Part shown: piece after piece, positions 22,054 to 30,744 of the stretch
Layout of the letters: every line of letters begins with the position of its first letter
Position numbering within the stretch: the first letter of the stretch is position 1
NCBI RefSeq assembly: GCF_000612625.1
Contig: NZ_CCAS010000040.1
Location: forward strand, 1 to 38,283
Reading direction: 5' to 3'
Source of the DNA: Neobacillus jeddahensis
GTDB lineage: Bacteria > Bacillota > Bacilli > Bacillales > Cytobacillaceae
DNA: 38,283 bases
Program-made: the position numbers and the translations under genes
The notes under the pieces: model-generated
Databases searched by the model: none
What the model was told of the DNA's origin: nothing
Seen by the model: only the letters and a program-made list of their open reading frames with translations

Positions 22054-22596
22054 ATGAAACTTGTCGGTATTTCAGGGGCCTTGATCGGTCGAAAAACCTC
22101 TAAGGTGGTCCATGAAGTTTTACAAGCAGCGAAAACGTTCGATCCAGATTTGCAAACAGAACTACTTGATTTGAGTGAGTTTGAGGTTGAATTTGTGAAG
22201 GGAACACCACTTAGCTATTATAACGATGATACAAACAAGGTCGTGAGCGCGATACTATCTGCTGATTTCCTTGTGATTGGCACGCCAGTTTACCAGGCAT
22301 CGATTACCGGGGTATTAAAAAATTTATTTGATCATCTCCCGATTGATGCGTTTAAGTCAAAAGTGACTGGGATGGTGGTAACAGGTGGAACGGATAAACA
22401 CTACTTGGTGATGGATTATCAGTTAAAGCCGATTCTCTCTTATCTGAAAGGGGTAATCCCTGTCGGCAATGTATTTGTCCAAAATGAACAATTTGATGAG
22501 GATAACGAAATCAAGGATGCTGATGTCAATAGCCGGATTCAAAAATTGGCTGAAGAAATGATTCTGCTGCAACGCGGCATCCAACAACTTAAATAA
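22054..22596 (+). CDS. NAD(P)H-dependent FMN reductase (SsuE-like)
   Basis: A 180-residue flavodoxin-like protein. LVGISGALIGRKTSKVV carries the phosphate-binding loop for FMN, and GTPVYQASITGVLKNLFDHL is the second FMN-contacting segment; the family includes SsuE, azoreductase-like and quinone-reductase enzymes. AGAAGGAG precedes the ATG. It follows sodA by 96 bases after a modest hairpin, so the two may be partly co-transcribed. A role in recycling flavin or reducing quinones during oxidative stress is inferred. Confidence 0.83.
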   Translation: MKLVGISGALIGRKTSKVVHEVLQAAKTFDPDLQTELLDLSEFEVEFVKGTPLSYYNDDTNKVVSAILSADFLVIGTPVYQASITGVLKNLFDHLPIDAFKSKVTGMVVTGGTDKHYLVMDYQLKPILSYLKGVIPVGNVFVQNEQFDEDNEIKDADVNSRIQKLAEEMILLQRGIQQLK

Positions 22597-22661
22597 TCGC
22601 GGATGTGTAGGGGGACGAAATAACAGTGCTTCCTATTCTTTTGAAAAAATAATAGAAAAAA

Positions 22662-22690
22662 TGAAACCTTTCTCAGCGTCCAAGCGACTA
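22662..22690 (+). promoter_or_regulatory. Orphan ECF-sigma-type promoter
   Basis: TGAAAC (22662-22667), 17 bases, CGACTA (22685-22690), resembling the -35/-10 of Bacillus ECF sigma factors (SigX/W/V group). Only a terminator (22717-22755) follows, so the product would be a tiny RNA, or it is a relic. Confidence 0.4.
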
Positions 22691-22716
22691 ACTATATGCC
22701 CCCCTTGGGTGATAGA

Positions 22717-22755
22717 GGAATGAACCTGGCTCTTTGCCGGGTTCATTCCGTTTTA
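22717..22755 (+). terminator. Intrinsic terminator
   Basis: GGAATGAACCTGGC (22717-22730), loop TCTTT, GCCGGGTTCATTCC (22736-22749), with one G-U pair, then GTTTTA. Confidence 0.7.
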
Positions 22756-22810
22756 AGCGATTAATGAGGAGCCAAATAGGTTCCTGTTTCATGGAACTGG
22801 CATGAAAGGT

Positions 22811-23827
22811 CTAGGGACGAAAAAGCTGCCGCACCGTTCCTTTCCCGTCTGCTACCTCGACCTCCGCATAGGCTCCATTGATAAAGGTCATTTGGGGTGG
22901 AACATGACCACAGTCGATGTCATAAATAATGGGAACCTCAAGCTCTATTGCGAGATCTTGATAAACATCCTCTACCGTATAATCATTGACAGGTGCATTT
23001 GCTGGACTACGGCCAAACATCAGACCGGAGCAATGATCAAACCAGCCTGCCAGCCTCATTTGGACCAAAGACCTCCGCAAATCCGTTGTCGATAATTCAC
23101 AGTTTTCCAAATACCAAATTAATGGCTCATCATGGAGATGTTCGGATCTAAACTGTTTAACATCACCAAATGGGGTACCAATCAAATGTCTAATAATATC
23201 AATGCAACCGCCTAGCAAACGTCCTTGAATCTTTTCGTGGGCTTGTGACACTGTTTTCCAGTCGGTTTGTTCCGTTAAATGGAATACACAAGGAGTAGGT
23301 GCGTCATGACGCCATTCCTTTTGATATCGTTTAGAAGAATGCTGAATGACTGCGTCGCCAGGTTTTGTTGCCAGGACCGACTGCCACATTGCGGTTGTTT
23401 CGTCAGAGAATTCTCCGCGTAAATCCACTAAATTAGTTCCATGCGCCGTTGCTATCCCTGTCTTTAAGGTGATTGCTAGTAACAATCCGCTCACATCTGA
23501 GTAGCCCAAAATCCATTTGCTTTTCATATTTTCATAGTCTATATGTTCGAGAACTTCGATTAATAACTCGCCGCCCCACGGGGGGATAATGAAGTCAATA
23601 GTCTTGTCGACCAGCATCGCATTCAATTCTGCTGCCCGTTTTTTTGCAGGCGCAGACTTTGCCTTGACCTCTGTCCAAGGTGTCTCCCCGCAGGATATGC
23701 TGAATCCGTTCCGTTTCATTTGATTAATAGCTTGGTTTAGGATTTCATGTAATTCGCTTGGCACCCCCGATGATGGGGCGGTAACCCCAATCGTTGCACC
23801 CTTTTGTAAGTACGGATAAGTAATCAT
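22811..23827 (-). CDS. S66-family LD-carboxypeptidase (MccF-like)
   Basis: A 338-residue serine peptidase of family S66. The nucleophile is Ser110 in WILGYSDVSGLL, after the conserved IIPPWGGELL; Glu in WYLENCE and His in IDCGHVPPQMTFINGAYAEV complete the Ser-Glu-His triad. Relatives either recycle murein tetrapeptides (LdcA) or degrade microcin C (MccF); the PPWGGELLIEVLEHIDYE segment resembles the MccF group. GGAGGG lies 6 bases before ATG 23827; the open frame to 23902 would bury that site. A 19-bp palindrome lies 24 bases upstream. Confidence 0.88.
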   Translation of the reverse strand: MITYPYLQKGATIGVTAPSSGVPSELHEILNQAINQMKRNGFSISCGETPWTEVKAKSAPAKKRAAELNAMLVDKTIDFIIPPWGGELLIEVLEHIDYENMKSKWILGYSDVSGLLLAITLKTGIATAHGTNLVDLRGEFSDETTAMWQSVLATKPGDAVIQHSSKRYQKEWRHDAPTPCVFHLTEQTDWKTVSQAHEKIQGRLLGGCIDIIRHLIGTPFGDVKQFRSEHLHDEPLIWYLENCELSTTDLRRSLVQMRLAGWFDHCSGLMFGRSPANAPVNDYTVEDVYQDLAIELEVPIIYDIDCGHVPPQMTFINGAYAEVEVADGKGTVRQLFRP

Positions 23828-23850
23828 CGATATCCCTCCATTTTGGTTTA

Positions 23851-23869
23851 ATACTTTTACCAAAAGTAT
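23851..23869. promoter_or_regulatory. Palindrome ATACTTTT-ACC-AAAAGTAT before the S66 gene
   Basis: A perfect inverted repeat of eight-base arms, 24 bases upstream of the peptidase start. It differs from the TTATAC-N6-GTATAA sites; no regulator is evident. Confidence 0.35.
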
Positions 23870-23908
23870 AGTCGCTTCACTATTCTTTCTTTTTAAAATC
23901 AAAATTCA

Positions 23909-24811
23909 CTACGGTGAAGGAGTCGGTCGCTCCTTAGCGTCCTTTATCTCCCATTTTTCACTTAAGAAGGTCGCGCCGAGGACGAGGATGCCGCCAATGA
24001 TTTGCAGCGTTGTCATCTGTTCGCTTAAGAAAATCGCCGCAATGATCACAGCAGAAATCGGGTCGATATAGCTGAGGAGCGCAATCGTTTGTCCCTTTAG
24101 TTCTTGAATCGATGTAAAATACAAGAAATAAGCAAAACCGGTATGGACAATCCCAAGGAGTAAGATAAACCAAATCGAAGTGGAATCCAGGCTAGCCAAG
24201 TGTAATTGACCCTGCCACCACACATAGGGAAACAGGACGATTGCTGCAGTCATTAACTGCACTAATGTGACCTCGGAGCCAGATAAGTGTTTAATAAATT
24301 TGTTCATGAGGATTACACTTGCATATAAGGCTGCGGCCCCCAAGCCATAAAGGATGCCGAGTGCATGATTCTGTGTGCCGCTGGTACTGCCAGACCCCGT
24401 TTGTACGATTAAAAAGAGTCCAAGCATGGCCGCTACGATGCAAGCCACTTTGACCCGCGTCAGTTTCTCCTTTAACACCCATGGTGCTAACATCATCACA
24501 AATATTGGCGCAAAATAATAGCTAATCGTGGCATTGGATATGGTCGTATAACGATAGGATTCAAAGAGAAAGATCCAATTTAGCCCGATTGCTGCGCCCG
24601 ATACGAGGAGCAGAATCGCATTTTTCTTTAGCGCTTGCCACGATGGTTTGTGCTTGACTAGGAAACTAGCGACAAGCAGGAACAGACTCCCAATTACCCC
24701 TCTTAAAAAAGCAATTTCACTTGAAGTGAGATCAATTTTTTTTACAAAAACCCCGATACTCCCAAAAATGAGCATCGTCGTAATCAGTTTCATTTTCCCG
24801 TTCAAAATCAT
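23909..24811 (-). CDS. EamA/DMT-superfamily transporter
   Basis: A 300-residue membrane protein with about ten helices in two EamA repeats (first from TMLIFGSIGVFVKKIDLTSS, second from GILYGLGAAALYASVILMNK). Substrate unknown; it is of the drug/metabolite exporter type. Start choice is uncertain: GGGGGG directly abuts ATG 24811, while an in-frame TTG two codons later and an ATG six codons later are better spaced. It lies 81 bases upstream of the S66 peptidase gene on the same strand, so the two may be co-transcribed. Confidence 0.85.
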   Translation of the reverse strand: MILNGKMKLITTMLIFGSIGVFVKKIDLTSSEIAFLRGVIGSLFLLVASFLVKHKPSWQALKKNAILLLVSGAAIGLNWIFLFESYRYTTISNATISYYFAPIFVMMLAPWVLKEKLTRVKVACIVAAMLGLFLIVQTGSGSTSGTQNHALGILYGLGAAALYASVILMNKFIKHLSGSEVTLVQLMTAAIVLFPYVWWQGQLHLASLDSTSIWFILLLGIVHTGFAYFLYFTSIQELKGQTIALLSYIDPISAVIIAAIFLSEQMTTLQIIGGILVLGATFLSEKWEIKDAKERPTPSP

Positions 24812-24873
24812 CCCCCCTAGTTGTTAATCGAACCATAAAATGGGAGATTTCTCAACTACTTATTCGGACCCAA

Positions 24874-24911
24874 TTAAAAAACCCATTTTGAAATGTAATT
24901 CAAAATGGGTT
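24874..24911 (-). terminator. Intrinsic terminator after the DHA2 transporter
   Basis: AACCCATTTTGAA (24880-24892) pairs with TTCAAAATGGGTT (24899-24911); the minus-strand continuation is TTTTTT-rich. Confidence 0.8.
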
Positions 24912-24921
24912 CTTCCTTTTC

Positions 24922-26415
24922 TTAATGCCCAGCCATCAAGGCTGGATTCCCTTTTTCTTCTGAACCAGACTCTTCTTCAGGCTGCGTTTTTGGTTTGCGT
25001 AGCAGAAGACTAAAGGCAAAACCAGCAACGGCTAAACAAGCGGCTAGGAAGTACGTATCCCCGAATCCCGAGGTTAGTGCTTCAGCAGGCGTCACACCTT
25101 TGGCTACATCCTTCATATGACTATTAATGTTCGAGGTTAAATAACCTGTTAACCCAGCAACAGCAAAGGATACAACGACCTGTTGGGCGGCAGTTGTTAA
25201 CGGGGTTACCCTGCTAACCAACTTCCTTGGTGCCGCATTGAGGACATGAGTATTCACTGGCATCATGGTAAGACCCATCCCAGAACCCATCATAAATAAA
25301 GTTAAAAGAATCATACCAAGACTTGTATCTACTGAAATTCTTGAGAACATAAACAGCGCAACTGAAATGACTCCAAGTCCCGTGAAGGCAAGTGGACGAG
25401 CGCCAATTTTATCAAACAACCTTCCGCTAATCGGCATAAAGATACCCGATGCAAGCGCTTGTGGCAGCAAGATTAATCCAGTTTCAAGCGGTGTATAGCC
25501 TTTAACCTGCTGAAGATACAATGGTGTCAAAATCATCGATCCAAATAAGGCGACTTGAGCTAACCATGTTAACAGAATTCCGCGTGTGAAGTCCGATGAA
25601 CGGAAGACACGAAGCTCAAGCAAAGGTTGTTTTTGGCGTAATTCCACAAAAATGAAAACGAGTAATGCGACTCCACCAACGGTTAACCCTGTAATGGTAG
25701 AGGTGGAAGTCCAGCTTGTGCCACCTTCACTGACTCCATAGGCAAGCATTGAAAAGGCAATAGGAGCGATAATCATCCCAATAATATCAAGATTCGGCGC
25801 CTCATGCTTTTCAGAAATCGGTAAAAATTTAATCCCAACAAATAAGGCAAGAATGCCGATGGGCAAATTAATAAGGAAAATCCAATGCCAGCTTACATAT
25901 TCAATTAACCAGCCAGATAGTACCGGTCCAAGTGCTGGTGCTAGTAGCATCGGGATTCCAAGCATCCCCATGATCGCCCCCCGCTTATCAGCTGGTGCTA
26001 ATTTAAATACCATGGCAAACCCGATTGGCGAAACCATGCCGCCGCCAAGCCCCTGAATAACACGGAATATAATTAACTGGGTCGGTGATTGTGCAATGGC
26101 ACATAAGACAGAACCGATGGTAAAAAGAGCAATCGTGATGAGAAAAATTCTTTTTGCCCCGAACTTATCTGTCATCCAGCCAGCAAGGGGAATAACTGCA
26201 GATAGTGCTAAGGTGTAGCCTGTCACTGTCCATTGAATGGTTTTAAGATCCGTATCAAAATAATCAACCAAATTGGGAATGGCCACATTGACGACGGTGC
26301 TGTCGAGAATAACCATAATCATCCCAATGATCACAGCTAGAAGAGGCGCAATAATGGATTTGACCGAGAAATCCTGTGAGCCTGTTGAGGGATTCCCCAC
26401 TTTTGTATTAGACAT
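24922..26415 (-). CDS. DHA2-family MFS multidrug transporter (EmrB/QacA type)
   Basis: A 497-residue protein with about fourteen helices, the DHA2 layout. Motif D1 (LDSTVVNVAIPNLVDYF) and motif A (GWMTDKFGAKR) are clear, as is RVIQGLGGGMVSPIGFAMVF and the motif C region PMLLAPALGPVLSGWLIEY. It is a proton antiporter for lipophilic drugs; the actual substrate is unknown. The C-terminus is polar. The divergent TetR gene starts 327 bases away, and AAAACAATGTT-type operators lie between, so it is probably repressed by that regulator. Confidence 0.92.
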   Translation of the reverse strand: MSNTKVGNPSTGSQDFSVKSIIAPLLAVIIGMIMVILDSTVVNVAIPNLVDYFDTDLKTIQWTVTGYTLALSAVIPLAGWMTDKFGAKRIFLITIALFTIGSVLCAIAQSPTQLIIFRVIQGLGGGMVSPIGFAMVFKLAPADKRGAIMGMLGIPMLLAPALGPVLSGWLIEYVSWHWIFLINLPIGILALFVGIKFLPISEKHEAPNLDIIGMIIAPIAFSMLAYGVSEGGTSWTSTSTITGLTVGGVALLVFIFVELRQKQPLLELRVFRSSDFTRGILLTWLAQVALFGSMILTPLYLQQVKGYTPLETGLILLPQALASGIFMPISGRLFDKIGARPLAFTGLGVISVALFMFSRISVDTSLGMILLTLFMMGSGMGLTMMPVNTHVLNAAPRKLVSRVTPLTTAAQQVVVSFAVAGLTGYLTSNINSHMKDVAKGVTPAEALTSGFGDTYFLAACLAVAGFAFSLLLRKPKTQPEEESGSEEKGNPALMAGH

Positions 26416-26445
26416 TTGTTCACTCTACTTTCCTAAATTTTTATT

Positions 26446-26546
26446 AAAACAATGTTTTTATCTTCCCAAAAAGGTGATTGCTCCTTTTTAGCTATGCACA
26501 AAACGAATTTTCTTACGTCTTTTTAAACAGCGTTTAAAACAATGTT
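26446..26546. promoter_or_regulatory. Repeated operator-like motifs between the DHA2 and TetR genes
   Basis: AAAACA-A-TGTTTT at 26446-26458 is a 6-1-6 palindrome. AAAACAATGTT recurs at 26536-26546, and TTTAAAC-AGC-GTTTAAA (26522-26538) is a third palindrome that overlaps it. All lie in the 327-bp divergent region. Confidence 0.5.
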
Positions 26547-26742
26547 CAAACAAGAATTTATCTTGTTTATCATCATCTGTCAAGAAATATTATTTTTTAG
26601 GTTGTATACTTTTCGTGAAATCACGGAGGGAACCTTGACATAGAAAGTCGAAGAGTATTATCGTAATACTAGAGAAAAGGCAATAAGACAAGCTGTTTTA
26701 TAGATAAATGTTTTTAATAAAGGGAATCAGGAGTGTTGCTTG

Positions 26743-27339
26743 ATGAATAATAACTCTGAAAAGGATATGACCACAAAGGGAAATATACTGAATGCAACAC
26801 TAGAGTTAATAAAAACGGACGGTCTAGAAAATATAACCTTGCGTAAGATTGCTGCATTAGCGGGAGTTAACCTTGCGTTAATTAATTACTATTTTGGCTC
26901 AAAAGATAAATTGATCAATGAAGCATTGAAGATACAACTGGCATCATTTCGAAAACATTTTTTAATTTTAGATGAGTATTCTTTGTCACCCAAGGATCGA
27001 TTAAAAACTTTTTTGGTTGAATATGTAAATTCTGTTATTAAGTATCCAGAACTCATTAAGGAGATTCTTGGGAAGGGTACGATTACATTTGAGTCGCAAT
27101 TTGAATATCAAAATTATATGAAGACTTCGGGCATCAATAAAATAAAAGCAACCTTACAAGAAATTACGGGTGAGCAGGATTCAGATAAGCTGACAATGAT
27201 GTTGATGCACATACTTCCTTCTGTCTTTTTTCCTGCCATGATTGCTTGTAAAAAAGACGTACCCTTTGTACGAAATGCCATACCAATCGAAAGACAAATT
27301 GATCATTTATTTCAACATTATTTTGCGAGATATTCCTAA
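26743..27339 (+). CDS. TetR-family transcriptional regulator
   Basis: A 198-residue repressor. The N-terminal HTH is typical of TetR: ILNATLELIKTDGLENITLR, then KIAALAGVNLALINYYFGSK. The C-terminal ligand domain is variable. AGGAG at 26729-26733 fits either TTG 26740 or ATG 26743; ATG is preferred. It is divergent from the DHA2 drug pump and shares operator-like palindromes with it, the usual arrangement of a drug-responsive TetR and its efflux target. Confidence 0.88.
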   Translation: MNNNSEKDMTTKGNILNATLELIKTDGLENITLRKIAALAGVNLALINYYFGSKDKLINEALKIQLASFRKHFLILDEYSLSPKDRLKTFLVEYVNSVIKYPELIKEILGKGTITFESQFEYQNYMKTSGINKIKATLQEITGEQDSDKLTMMLMHILPSVFFPAMIACKKDVPFVRNAIPIERQIDHLFQHYFARYS

Positions 27340-27370
27340 AAAATAGAGATGAAACATGGTTACAGCAACA

Positions 27371-27414
27371 AACAAAGCCCCCTTGATTGGCATCATCATG
27401 GGGGCTTTGTTTTC
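27371..27414. terminator. Bidirectional intrinsic terminator
   Basis: CAAAGCCCCC (27373-27382) pairs with GGGGGCTTTG (27400-27409) and is followed by TTTT. It separates the convergent TetR and HAD genes. Confidence 0.85.
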
Positions 27415-27464
27415 TTAAAATACTCCTATTCAATTACCTGCAAGTCATTGCACTTTCCAACCTA

Positions 27465-28043
27465 TTAATTAGAGAGGTTGTTTAGCACCACGGATGGGAA
27501 ATCCTTATAATTGTCAACATGGAAATCCGCCGCAATGTTTCTATTTTGAAATGCAACCGTTGGAATATGTAATTGTTTGGCAGGGAGTAAATCTAAATCG
27601 CGGTCACCGACCACCAAATCAATCGGATGAGTTTTTAGAACATATTCATACGAAGCGCTATGTGGCTTTCTCGTAAAGCCTTGCTCCTCTACGGAGACAA
27701 TTTCCTTAAAGTACTTTGCTAAATGAAATTTTTCGAGAAGATAGATCGTTGATTCCTTATCACGATGGGTCACAATAATATTGTTGTCGACAGTGGCCAA
27801 GACATCTTCAAGGTGTTCAAATGGCTGACTGTTCATCTTGGAATAATAATTATGTAATCGAGTATATTCTTCTCTCTTCGCTTCACTAATCCCATAATGT
27901 TTAAAGGCTGTCTTGGAATCAATCTTTAGCCAGCTCAATACCTCGCTCCGCTCGAGATCTTGTTGACTTAAACTGATAAATCCATCGACAAGTGCTGGGT
28001 AGGTGTCAAACAGTGTTCCGTCAAAATCCCATAATATATTCAT
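27465..28043 (-). CDS. HAD-superfamily hydrolase, phosphoglycolate-phosphatase-like
   Basis: A 192-residue HAD-IA protein: motif I WDFDGTLFDTYP near the N-terminus, motif II IVTHRDKEST, a Lys in TRKPHSASYEYVL and motif III/IV LVVGDRDLDLLPAKQ. The helical cap lies between motifs I and II. Substrate unknown; relatives hydrolyse phosphoglycolate or sugar phosphates. AGGGGGA lies 6 bases before ATG 28043; a GTG two codons earlier lacks spacing. It is probably transcribed alone, ending at the shared terminator. Confidence 0.84.
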   Translation of the reverse strand: MNILWDFDGTLFDTYPALVDGFISLSQQDLERSEVLSWLKIDSKTAFKHYGISEAKREEYTRLHNYYSKMNSQPFEHLEDVLATVDNNIIVTHRDKESTIYLLEKFHLAKYFKEIVSVEEQGFTRKPHSASYEYVLKTHPIDLVVGDRDLDLLPAKQLHIPTVAFQNRNIAADFHVDNYKDFPSVVLNNLSN

Positions 28044-28150
28044 CTTCACTCCCCCTATTAAGTAATCACCACACGGCTAAAAATAGTATCGTACCATGTA
28101 TTATAAAAATTAACGAGTCAACCACATGACTTATTTGGGCAGGAGAATTC

Positions 28151-28207
28151 ATGATAGACATCAAAAGCCTCAACCTTATCCTAACAAATTGGATGTTCAT
28201 AAAATAG
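28151..28207 (+). CDS. 18-codon ORF upstream of gltP, possible leader peptide
   Basis: AGGAG (28141-28145) stands 5 bases before ATG 28151; the peptide starts MIDIKSLNLILTNWMF. A hairpin with a U tract follows about 200 bases later and then the symporter gene. Leader function is only speculative. Confidence 0.25.
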   Translation: MIDIKSLNLILTNWMFIK

Positions 28208-28411
28208 CAACTTTTCTTATTTTAGTTTATGTGTTATTCTAAAAAAATACTTAAAAAAATTTATAAGCAGAAAAAACTTGTTAAATTGGGTATTCTGGTG
28301 CAATAAAAGGCAGGAAATACCACTTATTTAACTATTGTAGAACAGTGATCAAAAGAAGATTATTCGAAAGGAATATTTGATCTATTTCGAACAAAACTAA
28401 ATGAAGGACCT

Positions 28412-28445
28412 AAGTTGATTATTCAATGTAATCAACTTTTTATAT
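28412..28445 (+). terminator. Terminator-like hairpin upstream of gltP
   Basis: AAGTTGATTA (28412-28421) pairs with TAATCAACTT (28429-28438), followed by TTTTTATA. No complete gene ends just before it. Confidence 0.65.
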
Positions 28446-28546
28446 AGTTAGAAAAAGAGATGCAACTCTTGGGCAATATATTGCTGGGTTAGGAGTAGGA
28501 CAATCTTGGAAATTACTATTTATTTTATATAAAAGGGGAAATGCAA

Positions 28547-29797
28547 ATGAAAAAAATTAGCTTAGCATGGCAGATTTTTATTGGATTGGTTCTCGGGATT
28601 ATTGTAGGTGCACTTTTTTACGGAAACACACATGTGGCCAGCTATTTGCAGCCAATTGGAGATATATTTATTCGCTTAATTAAAATGATTGTCGTGCCGA
28701 TTGTGGTTTCGAGCTTAATCGTCGGTGTTGCCGGTGTCGGTGATATGAAGTCATTGGGGAAGCTCGGCGGAAAAACCCTGCTTTATTTTGAAATCATCAC
28801 GACGATTGCGATTGTTGTCGGCCTACTTGCTGCGAACGTATTCCAGCCAGGAGCAGGTGTGGATCGTTCTAAATTAACGAAAACAGATATCAACAGCTAC
28901 GTAAATACGGCTGAGCATACAGAAACACATTCAATGGTCGAAACGATTGTTAATATTGTCCCAACCAATATCATTCAAGCCTTAGGGAATGGAGATATGC
29001 TAGCCATCATTTTCTTTTCGGTTATGTTTGGACTAGGGGTGGCCGCGATTGGGGAAAAGGGAGTACCGATTCTCAACTTTTTCAAAGGAACGGCAGATGC
29101 CATGTTCTATGTAACAAACCAAATCATGAAGCTTGCACCATTTGGCGTGTTTGCTTTAATTGGGGTGACAGTGTCAAAATTTGGGATAACCTCATTAATC
29201 CCACTTGGGAAACTAGTACTTGTCGTCTATGGATCGATGATATTCTTCATTATTGTCATCCTTGGCCTTGTGGCAAAAATAGCTGGAGTTAACATTTTTA
29301 AATTCATCCGCTATTTGAAAGATGAGCTAATTTTAGGATATACAACTGCAAGTTCTGAAACTGTTCTTCCAAAAATCATGGAAAAAATGGAGCGCATCGG
29401 CTGTCCAAAGGCGATCACCTCGTTTGTCATTCCAACAGGCTATTCCTTTAACCTGGATGGCTCGACGTTATATCAAGCGATTGCAGCCATGTTCATTGCG
29501 CAAATGTATGGAATCCATATGAGTATCGGGAGTCAAATTACCTTAGTATTGGTCTTGATGCTCACCTCTAAAGGAATTGCCGGGGTTCCAGGCGTGTCCT
29601 TTGTGGTTCTGCTTGCGACTTTAGGAAGTGTTGGCTTACCGCCTGAAGGCCTTGCATTTATTGCAGGTATTGACCGGATTCTCGATATGGCCCGTACATG
29701 TGTTAACATTGTCGGAAACTCCTTGGCAGCCATTGTTATTACCAAATGGGAAGGCCATAAGGTAAAAGACTATACTAAAGAAGAAAAAGCAGCGTAA
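28547..29797 (+). CDS. gltP: Dicarboxylate/amino acid:cation symporter (GltP/DctA family)
   Basis: A 416-residue membrane protein of the DAACS family. The key substrate and cation region TTASSETVLPKIMEKM, the NLDGSTLYQAIAAMFIAQMY signature and VNIVGNSLAAIVITKWEG near the C-terminus are all present; about eight helices plus two re-entrant hairpins are expected. It imports glutamate/aspartate or C4-dicarboxylates with protons or sodium; GltP is the best guess but DctA or GltT cannot be excluded. ATG 28547 lies 8 bases after GGGG; ATG 28541 is too close. Confidence 0.88.
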   Translation: MKKISLAWQIFIGLVLGIIVGALFYGNTHVASYLQPIGDIFIRLIKMIVVPIVVSSLIVGVAGVGDMKSLGKLGGKTLLYFEIITTIAIVVGLLAANVFQPGAGVDRSKLTKTDINSYVNTAEHTETHSMVETIVNIVPTNIIQALGNGDMLAIIFFSVMFGLGVAAIGEKGVPILNFFKGTADAMFYVTNQIMKLAPFGVFALIGVTVSKFGITSLIPLGKLVLVVYGSMIFFIIVILGLVAKIAGVNIFKFIRYLKDELILGYTTASSETVLPKIMEKMERIGCPKAITSFVIPTGYSFNLDGSTLYQAIAAMFIAQMYGIHMSIGSQITLVLVLMLTSKGIAGVPGVSFVVLLATLGSVGLPPEGLAFIAGIDRILDMARTCVNIVGNSLAAIVITKWEGHKVKDYTKEEKAA

Positions 29798-29809
29798 ATA
29801 GTAATGATG

Positions 29810-29837
29810 ACACCTTGCCCATGCAGGGTGTTTTTTT
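29810..29837 (+). terminator. Intrinsic terminator after gltP
   Basis: ACACCTTG (29810-29817) pairs with CAGGGTGT (29824-29831) with one G-U, then TTTTTTT. Confidence 0.75.
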
Positions 29838-29923
29838 GTACAGCATGATTTTGAAAAAGGAATGCTGTGCCGTAGTATAATAAAATGGTTAACCAACATA
29901 TATAAAACGAGCGAGGATTTAGC

Positions 29924-30595
29924 ATGGAATTAATCAAAAATGACTGGGCTCCTCTACTAAAAGACGAGTTCGCGAAGCCGTATTATCAGCAATTGTGGAA
30001 CATCCTAAAGGAAGAATATCAAACAAAAGAGATTTATCCGGAAAAAAGGGATATTTTTAATGCCCTTCGGTTTACCGCTTATCAAGACACGAAAGTGGTC
30101 ATTATCGGTCAGGATCCCTACCATGGTCCCGGGCAGGCACATGGTTTAAGTTTTTCCGTAAAGCCGGGGGTACGAATTCCACCGTCATTGAAAAATATAT
30201 ATAAGGAATTGCAAGCGGATATTGGCTGCGAGATACCAACTCATGGTTCCTTAGAAAGCTGGACGAAACAAGGGGTTTTGCTGCTGAATGCCGTATTAAC
30301 GGTTCAAGCGGGAAATGCAAACGCCCATAAGGGGCTTGGCTGGGAACAGTTCACGGATAAAGTCATCGAAAGATTGAATCAAAGGGAGAAGCCAATTGTG
30401 TTCATTCTTTGGGGAAAGTTCGCCCAACAAAAACAACAACTTATCACCGCACCACAGCATTTCATTATCAAGTCCGCCCATCCTAGTCCCTTATCTGCCC
30501 ATAACGGATTCTTTGGCAGTAAGCCTTTTTCCAAAACAAATGCGTTTCTCCAGGAAATGGGACAAGGGAAGATAAATTGGTGCATTCCAAACTAG
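29924..30595 (+). CDS. ung: Uracil-DNA glycosylase (Ung, family 1)
   Basis: A 223-residue base-excision repair enzyme that removes uracil from DNA. The water-activating loop [18 protein letters not shown] has catalytic Asp64, and the minor-groove loop [20 protein letters not shown] has catalytic His186. [20 protein letters not shown] includes the uracil-recognition Asn. Length and motifs are complete. GCGAGG precedes the ATG. It is probably a single-gene unit between two terminators. Confidence 0.97.
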   Translation: MELIKNDWAPLLKDEFAKPYYQQLWNILKEEYQTKEIYPEKRDIFNALRFTAYQDTKVVIIGQDPYHGPGQAHGLSFSVKPGVRIPPSLKNIYKELQADIGCEIPTHGSLESWTKQGVLLLNAVLTVQAGNANAHKGLGWEQFTDKVIERLNQREKPIVFILWGKFAQQKQQLITAPQHFIIKSAHPSPLSAHNGFFGSKPFSKTNAFLQEMGQGKINWCIPN

Positions 30596-30606
30596 TAAAA
30601 GAAGAG

Positions 30607-30643
30607 AAGGCTCAACCACAAATTGGTTGAAGCCTTTTTTTAT
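30607..30643 (+). terminator. Intrinsic terminator after ung
   Basis: AAGGCTCAACCA (30607-30618) pairs with TGGTTGAAGCCTT (30624-30636; one bulged A), then TTTTT. Confidence 0.8.
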
Positions 30644-30722
30644 AAAGCTTGTTTAACACCGCCAGAAATTATGAAAAAACAAAATTCACATTTTTGTCAA
30701 TTTAGTTCTAGTATTTTGGAAA

Positions 30723-30736
30723 TGAAAACGCTATAA
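30723..30736. promoter_or_regulatory. cre-like CcpA site over the kduI promoter
   Basis: TGAAAACGCTATAA matches the Bacillus cre consensus TGWAANCGNTNWCA at all but one position. It overlaps a TATAAT -10 hexamer (30732-30737), so CcpA binding would repress the kdu/kdg genes when better sugars are present. Confidence 0.6.
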
Positions 30737-30744
30737 TTAAATTA

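Larger units (their letters stand above)
28044..28546. other. Intergenic stretch, 503 bp, before the symporter
   Basis: It contains an 18-codon ORF (28151-28207) with a good ribosome binding site and a terminator-like hairpin (28412-28445) about 100 bases before the gltP start. The rest is AT-rich without recognisable genes. Confidence 0.5.

Noticed and set aside
23851..23869. Fourth copy of the TTATAC-N6-GTATAA operator
   Set aside because: The palindrome before the S66 gene has different arms (ATACTTTT/AAAAGTAT) and a three-base centre, so it is not the same site.
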